Positions 6,219-9,109 of a stretch of 9,109 bases of DNA are shown here, one piece after another (the stretch's first letter is position 1; every line of letters starts with the position of its first letter). This DNA is from an uncultured Christensenellaceae bacterium (lineage in GTDB: Bacteria > Bacillota > Clostridia > Christensenellales > MGBC116941): the NCBI GenBank assembly GCA_910585035.1, contig CAJUEF010000015.1, positions 1-9,109 of the forward strand, read 5' to 3'. Both the position numbers and the translations under genes were made by a program. The notes under the pieces were generated by a model that saw only the letters and a program-made list of their open reading frames with translations, had not been told where the DNA came from and made no database searches.

Positions 6219-6923
6219 AAAAAGATAATGTGTATAGCAGCGGTTGCAATGATCTCCCTATGCGCCGGCTGTAAGAAAGAAAATAAGGAAAATAGAGAAA
6301 TAAGCGAGTTTAGTGAACAAACTTCTGCTGTAACCCAGGCGACAGAGCAAAGGGTGCTGGCAATAGCAGGTGAGCCCAATGAAGATGGATATTATTCAAT
6401 TGATTTACCGCGGTCAGCAAATGATCTTGTCCCTTTAGAACAAATAAATGACCGTCTTTATTGGGCTTCCGTAGTAATGGCCCAGGAAAATATACAGGAG
6501 TTTAATGAAAATGTACCGCCGTCATTTTTATGGAAAACGTTGCATATGGAAATATCTTTTAACTATGGGAATACAAAACCTTTTAAAGAGGGAAGCGATG
6601 AAAGCTACACGGAAATAGGCGTTGAGGATTTTTATAGCTTTGCAAAACAGTGTTTCAAAATTGAAAAATCACTTTTAAAAGATAATATGCCGGGCAGTTT
6701 TAAAGAAACGGATAATGTGCTTCATATTGAATATGGTGAGCCGGAACAAAATGCATTTGGATTTGTTATGAACGAATACAAGCAAGATGGACAAACGTGG
6801 TATGTAAAAGGTGAAATAATGTCATCCGGCGGTAATTCATTTGTTAAAGGAGAATTTATTTTAGAAGAAAACAGTAAAGACGATATTGTAACTTATAAAC
6901 TTGTTTCATTTAGTAAAGAATAA
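6216..6923 (+). CDS. Putative lipoprotein of unknown function, probable ATT start
   Basis: From ATT the protein is 235 residues. It begins (M/I)KKIMCIAAVAMISLCAGC-KK: a two-lysine n-region, a hydrophobic core and a Cys at 19 after A-G. This is a lipoprotein signal peptide, although the -3 residue is Cys rather than the usual Leu/Val/Ile. After Cys19 comes a polar linker rich in Lys, Glu, Ser and Thr (about 20-48), then a soluble domain (49-235) with aromatic residues (LYWASVVMA, FLWKTLHMEISFNY, TWYVKGEIM). I do not recognise that domain. The start at ATT rests on SD spacing and on the lysines, which an ATG 6228 start would lose; GTG 6207 would give a longer n-region MRGIKKI and remains possible. 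The gene has its own promoter and no clear intrinsic terminator, so some read-through into the next operon is likely. The lipid-anchored domain should sit on the outer face of the membrane. Confidence 0.8.
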   Translation: MKKIMCIAAVAMISLCAGCKKENKENREISEFSEQTSAVTQATEQRVLAIAGEPNEDGYYSIDLPRSANDLVPLEQINDRLYWASVVMAQENIQEFNENVPPSFLWKTLHMEISFNYGNTKPFKEGSDESYTEIGVEDFYSFAKQCFKIEKSLLKDNMPGSFKETDNVLHIEYGEPEQNAFGFVMNEYKQDGQTWYVKGEIMSSGGNSFVKGEFILEENSKDDIVTYKLVSFSKE

Positions 6924-6976
6924 TTCAGTTTATCTGTAAAAAGCTGTGGTGAGTGACAATGAATTATGTTATAATA

Positions 6977-7018
6977 ACCTTATCCACCTTTCTTTATTTA
7001 AAGAAAGGTGGATAAGGT
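6977..7018. repeat. Palindromic intergenic repeat, copy D (19-bp perfect hairpin)
   Basis: ACCTTATCCACCTTTCTTT (6977-6995) is followed, after the loop ATTT, by its exact complement (7000-7018). This is the longest perfect stem in the window. The inner ACCTTTCTTT / AAAGAAAGGT part equals copy B; the outer part (CCTTATCC) is different. No T run follows, so it is not a normal intrinsic terminator. A TATAAT (6970-6975) directly precedes it, so if that box is used the hairpin would sit at the 5' end of the transcript. Confidence 0.75.
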
Positions 7019-7034
7019 AAGCTAAATTACAAAG

Positions 7035-7061
7035 TTAAGATATTAAGGCTGAATATATAAT
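7035..7061 (+). promoter_or_regulatory. Possible promoter of the 7134-9092 operon
   Basis: A consensus TATAAT (7056-7061) has only a weak -35 candidate, TTAAGA (7035-7040), 15 bp upstream. If used, the leader of about 65 nt contains repeat copy E. A second TATAAT at 6970-6975 could also serve this operon. Neither has a good -35 box. Confidence 0.35.
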
Positions 7062-7075
7062 GAGATTTTCTTTTG

Positions 7076-7105
7076 TTACTTTTCGATTTTCTAAAAGAAA
7101 AGTAA
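7076..7105. repeat. Palindromic intergenic repeat, copy E, in the 5' leader
   Basis: TTACTTTTC (7076-7084) pairs with GAAAAGTAA (7097-7105), and TTTT (7087-7090) with AAAA (7093-7096), with a GA bulge. The left outer arm (7064-7075) is intact and matches the reverse complement of copy A's right arm; the right outer arm has lost its CAAA. The hairpin ends 16 nt before the AGGGAG ribosome binding site of the next gene, so it could affect translation. Confidence 0.7.
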
Positions 7106-7133
7106 AGAAAAGAGTTATACCAGGGAGCAAGTA

Positions 7134-8516
7134 ATGGAAGAAGATAAAAAAAGTTTAGAAGAACAAAATAAAGAATTTAAGGAATCTTTTGCTGAGTATC
7201 TAAAGAATGATACTTTTGATGAAGACTTGCTTTCAGGTATGAATGATTATGATATTATAGAAAAAGCTGATGATAAGGTATCAGATGATAAAGAAGAAAT
7301 TGATGACGAAATTACCAGCAACTTTTATAAAGATTTAGAAGCAGTAATAAAAGATGAAGTTATTGAAGACGAAAATACAATAAAAGAAATAAGGGCAAAA
7401 GCCGATGAGCTTCTTGAGGAAGCTAAGGAAGAGACAGACATAAATTCTGATGAAGAAGAACAGCAGCAAGAAGATGTAGGAATAGACGATGCTGACGAAA
7501 AAGAAGATGTAAATATAAGTGAAGCAGAAGAGGAAGTGAAACAGCAGGAGGAAGCCGATGAGGAAAGCTCAAATGCTGATGAACAAGTTAAAGGACAGGA
7601 AGAAGCTGAAGAAAACAATATAAACTCAAAGGAAGCTGAAGATAAACAAGCTGAAGATCTTGAGGATTTAAAAACGGAGCAAGAAGAAAAAGAAGAACAA
7701 AAAAAGTCTGAATCAGAGCAAAAAAAAGAAGAACGTGAAGAGAAAAAGCGTATTAAAGCAGAAGAAGCTGCAAAGAAAAAAGAAGAACGCAAGCGTTTAA
7801 AAGAAGAAGCCAAGGAAGCAAAAGCGGCGGAAAAGGCGGCAAAGGCACAGGAAAAGGAAGAAAAAAAGCTGCAGGCAAAGCAGCTTAAAGAAGAAAAAAA
7901 ACAGCAAAAAAGCGAAAAGAATAAAAGCAAAAAAGAAAGTTTAGATGCAAAAGCAAATGAGCAGGATGTTTCTTCCGAAGCTGTAAACATTAAGCTTGTA
8001 GCGATGGTTTTAGCTATAGGTATTATTATTATAGTCGGCGGGGGCATTGGAATAATTAGCATCATACATGGCAGATCTAATTCCAAGCCTTCAACACAAG
8101 AGATTAATAACAATATAACAGGTATTCAATCGGGGATAATGCCCGGCATGAGTGAACAGGAAATATACGATTGGAATAATAAAACACCTGATGCAGATAA
8201 GTTTGAAGTCAATTTTAACAAAAATGTTGAGTTTGAAAATGGGTCTTCTACGGGCTATCTTAGGCTTATCAATCCTAAATACAGTGTTTATCCACTTTCG
8301 GTTGATTTATATATAAGCGAAAGCAGAGCTGATAAACTTGTTTATAAATCAAATATTCTTTATCCCCAGCAGTATTTAGCCAATATAAATTTGGATGTAA
8401 AGTTGGATAAAGGAACTTATACAGCTTATGCAGTATTTAAGTTTTATGATAAAGACGGCAAAAAAGAAATAGGAAAGCACAGGGCAAATATGAACATCAC
8501 CATTAAAAATGACTGA
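7134..8516 (+). CDS. Charged coiled-coil, single-pass membrane protein with exported C-terminal domain
   Basis: The 460-residue protein has four parts. Residues 1-190 are strongly acidic (Glu/Asp/Gln-rich). Residues about 190-268 are Lys/Glu/Ala-rich, likely one long charged alpha-helix or coiled coil like the middle of TolA (REEKKRIKAEEAAKKKEER). One membrane helix is at about 286-311 (IKLVAMVLAIGIIIIVGGGI). A C-terminal domain of about 105 residues (355-458) follows. With no signal peptide and a charged N-terminus, the coil should be cytoplasmic and the C-terminal domain outside. That domain has the pattern of a small beta-sandwich found in Clostridia surface proteins (GYLRLINPKYSVYPLSVDLYI; LDKGTYTAYAVFKFYD); this resemblance is from memory. 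The start ATG has AGGGAG 6 nt upstream. The coding strand is extremely purine-rich at 7134-7960. The signal-peptidase-like gene begins 39 bp later. It could link cytoplasmic and surface structures; the function is unknown. Confidence 0.85.
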   Translation: MEEDKKSLEEQNKEFKESFAEYLKNDTFDEDLLSGMNDYDIIEKADDKVSDDKEEIDDEITSNFYKDLEAVIKDEVIEDENTIKEIRAKADELLEEAKEETDINSDEEEQQQEDVGIDDADEKEDVNISEAEEEVKQQEEADEESSNADEQVKGQEEAEENNINSKEAEDKQAEDLEDLKTEQEEKEEQKKSESEQKKEEREEKKRIKAEEAAKKKEERKRLKEEAKEAKAAEKAAKAQEKEEKKLQAKQLKEEKKQQKSEKNKSKKESLDAKANEQDVSSEAVNIKLVAMVLAIGIIIIVGGGIGIISIIHGRSNSKPSTQEINNNITGIQSGIMPGMSEQEIYDWNNKTPDADKFEVNFNKNVEFENGSSTGYLRLINPKYSVYPLSVDLYISESRADKLVYKSNILYPQQYLANINLDVKLDKGTYTAYAVFKFYDKDGKKEIGKHRANMNITIKND

Positions 8517-8555
8517 TGTTTTTTGCTTTTTATAATAAACCCGGGGAGGAAATAA

Positions 8556-9092
8556 ATGATAAGCTTACAAGATAAGCTAAAGAGCTATTTACAAAAAATA
8601 TTTGATAAACTAAAAGAGCAGCCGCCTGAAAGGAAAAAGCTTATATACATATTTTGCGGCTGCATTGCCGTCACAATAGTTATTGTGTCAGGTATCGGTA
8701 TTTTTGGTTCAGGGAATAAAAAGGGGAAATCAGACGGCGTAACATTCCAGGAAGAAAACATTGTGTTTACGAAGAATTATGAAAACGGTATTTCAAGGGG
8801 AAATGTAATTATCTTTGACAGGGATAACGCATTTAAAGGATATTTAATTAAAAGGGTAATAGCAGTTGGCGGAGACACGGTTAATATTGACGATGAAGGA
8901 AAGGTTTATGTAAATGGCGAAAAGTATCAAACAGATAAAAGCTATTTTCGTAAAGACGTGCAGATGCCTCTTACCGTGCCTGAAGGACAGCTTTTTGTTC
9001 TCGGAGATAATGGAGATGAATCGGCGGACAGCCGCAATTCATATGTGGGACTGGTAGATGCAGGCACTGTAAAAGGAGTTGCAATTCAATAA
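8556..9092 (+). CDS. Signal peptidase I-like protein with degenerate serine box
   Basis: Type I signal peptidases (family S26) cleave signal peptides at the outer membrane face with a Ser/Lys pair. This 178-residue protein has one N-terminal helix (about 28-51), box C as SRGNVIIFDR (80-89), box D as YLIKRVIAVGGDTV (96-109) with the general-base Lys99, and box E as LGDNGDESADSR (149-160). Box B, normally SMxPT, appears as S59-D-G-V-T-F: the serine is kept but Met and Pro are lost. The Ser59-Lys99 distance is 40, the same as Ser43-Lys83 in B. subtilis SipS, which supports the alignment. The protein also ends soon after box E, without much of the usual C-terminal tail. It may be an active variant, a specialised enzyme, or a non-catalytic assembly factor. 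The ATG has GGGGAGG 6 nt upstream. It probably shares a transcript with the preceding gene, although a TATAAT lies in the gap (8531-8536). Confidence 0.85.
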   Translation: MISLQDKLKSYLQKIFDKLKEQPPERKKLIYIFCGCIAVTIVIVSGIGIFGSGNKKGKSDGVTFQEENIVFTKNYENGISRGNVIIFDRDNAFKGYLIKRVIAVGGDTVNIDDEGKVYVNGEKYQTDKSYFRKDVQMPLTVPEGQLFVLGDNGDESADSRNSYVGLVDAGTVKGVAIQ

Positions 9093-9109
9093 TTTGATGA
9101 AAAACAAAA

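Noticed and set aside
6231..6290. Lipoprotein start at ATG 6228
   Set aside because: It gives a 15-residue signal peptide with no positive charge and leaves the strong SD 17 nt away; kept only as an alternative to ATT 6216.
7325..8113. Long minus-strand reading frame of 262 codons rich in Ser and Phe
   Set aside because: It is the mirror of the GAA/AAA-rich coding strand of the charged membrane protein; poly-Ser/Phe composition is what purine-rich codons give in reverse, and no ribosome binding site or promoter supports it.
9097..9109. Possible start of another gene (ATG AAA AAC AAA) at the window edge
   Set aside because: Only four codons are visible, and the nearest AAGGAG (9073-9078) is 18 nt away, too far to support a start. 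It could still be real but cannot be judged here.

Overview
The window looks like a chromosomal stretch of a low-G+C, Gram-positive anaerobe of the Clostridia type, probably a gut Oscillospiraceae/Ruminococcaceae-like bacterium. The reasons are AT-rich intergenic DNA, near-perfect AGGAGG-type ribosome binding sites, TTG starts, consensus TTGAAA/TATAAT promoters, a CvpA protein next to a DUF5711-like protein, and a short clostridial-type alanyl-tRNA synthetase. The assignment is inference; no rRNA or tRNA gene is present to confirm it.

Layout. (1) 1-971: the 3' part of a tyrosine integrase of the conjugative-transposon type, clearly richer in G+C than the rest. With the inverted repeats just after it, it marks the right end of an integrative element whose body lies to the left of the window; the junction probably falls near 1049-1090. 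(2) 972-1413: non-coding and AT-rich, holding stem-loops, two copies of a small palindromic repeat and the terminator of the next gene. (3) 1414-3192, minus strand: a complete 592-residue alanyl-tRNA synthetase without the C-terminal C-Ala domain, with its own promoter. (4) 3388-3867, minus strand: a four-helix membrane protein of unknown function with its own terminator. (5) 3868-4162: a divergent intergenic region with a perfect 15-bp inverted repeat. (6) 4163-6009, plus strand: a two-gene operon for a membrane-anchored, probably beta-propeller protein (DUF5711-like) and a CvpA-family membrane protein, closed by a strong terminator. (7) 6216-6923: a lipoprotein gene with a very good promoter and Shine-Dalgarno sequence that appears to start at ATT. 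(8) 7134-9092: a probable two-gene operon for a highly charged single-pass membrane protein and a signal-peptidase-I-like protein with a degenerate serine box.

Common thread: all genes from 3388 to 9092 encode membrane or exported proteins, so the right part of the window is an envelope-biogenesis neighbourhood. The most notable features not explained by genes are five related intergenic palindromes (copies A-E at 1204, 1321, 3253, 6977 and 7076), which share a core and show paired base changes. The most notable gene-level observations are the probable ATT start of the lipoprotein and the altered catalytic-serine box of the signal-peptidase homologue. I see no CRISPR array, insertion sequence, tRNA, rRNA or clear riboswitch.
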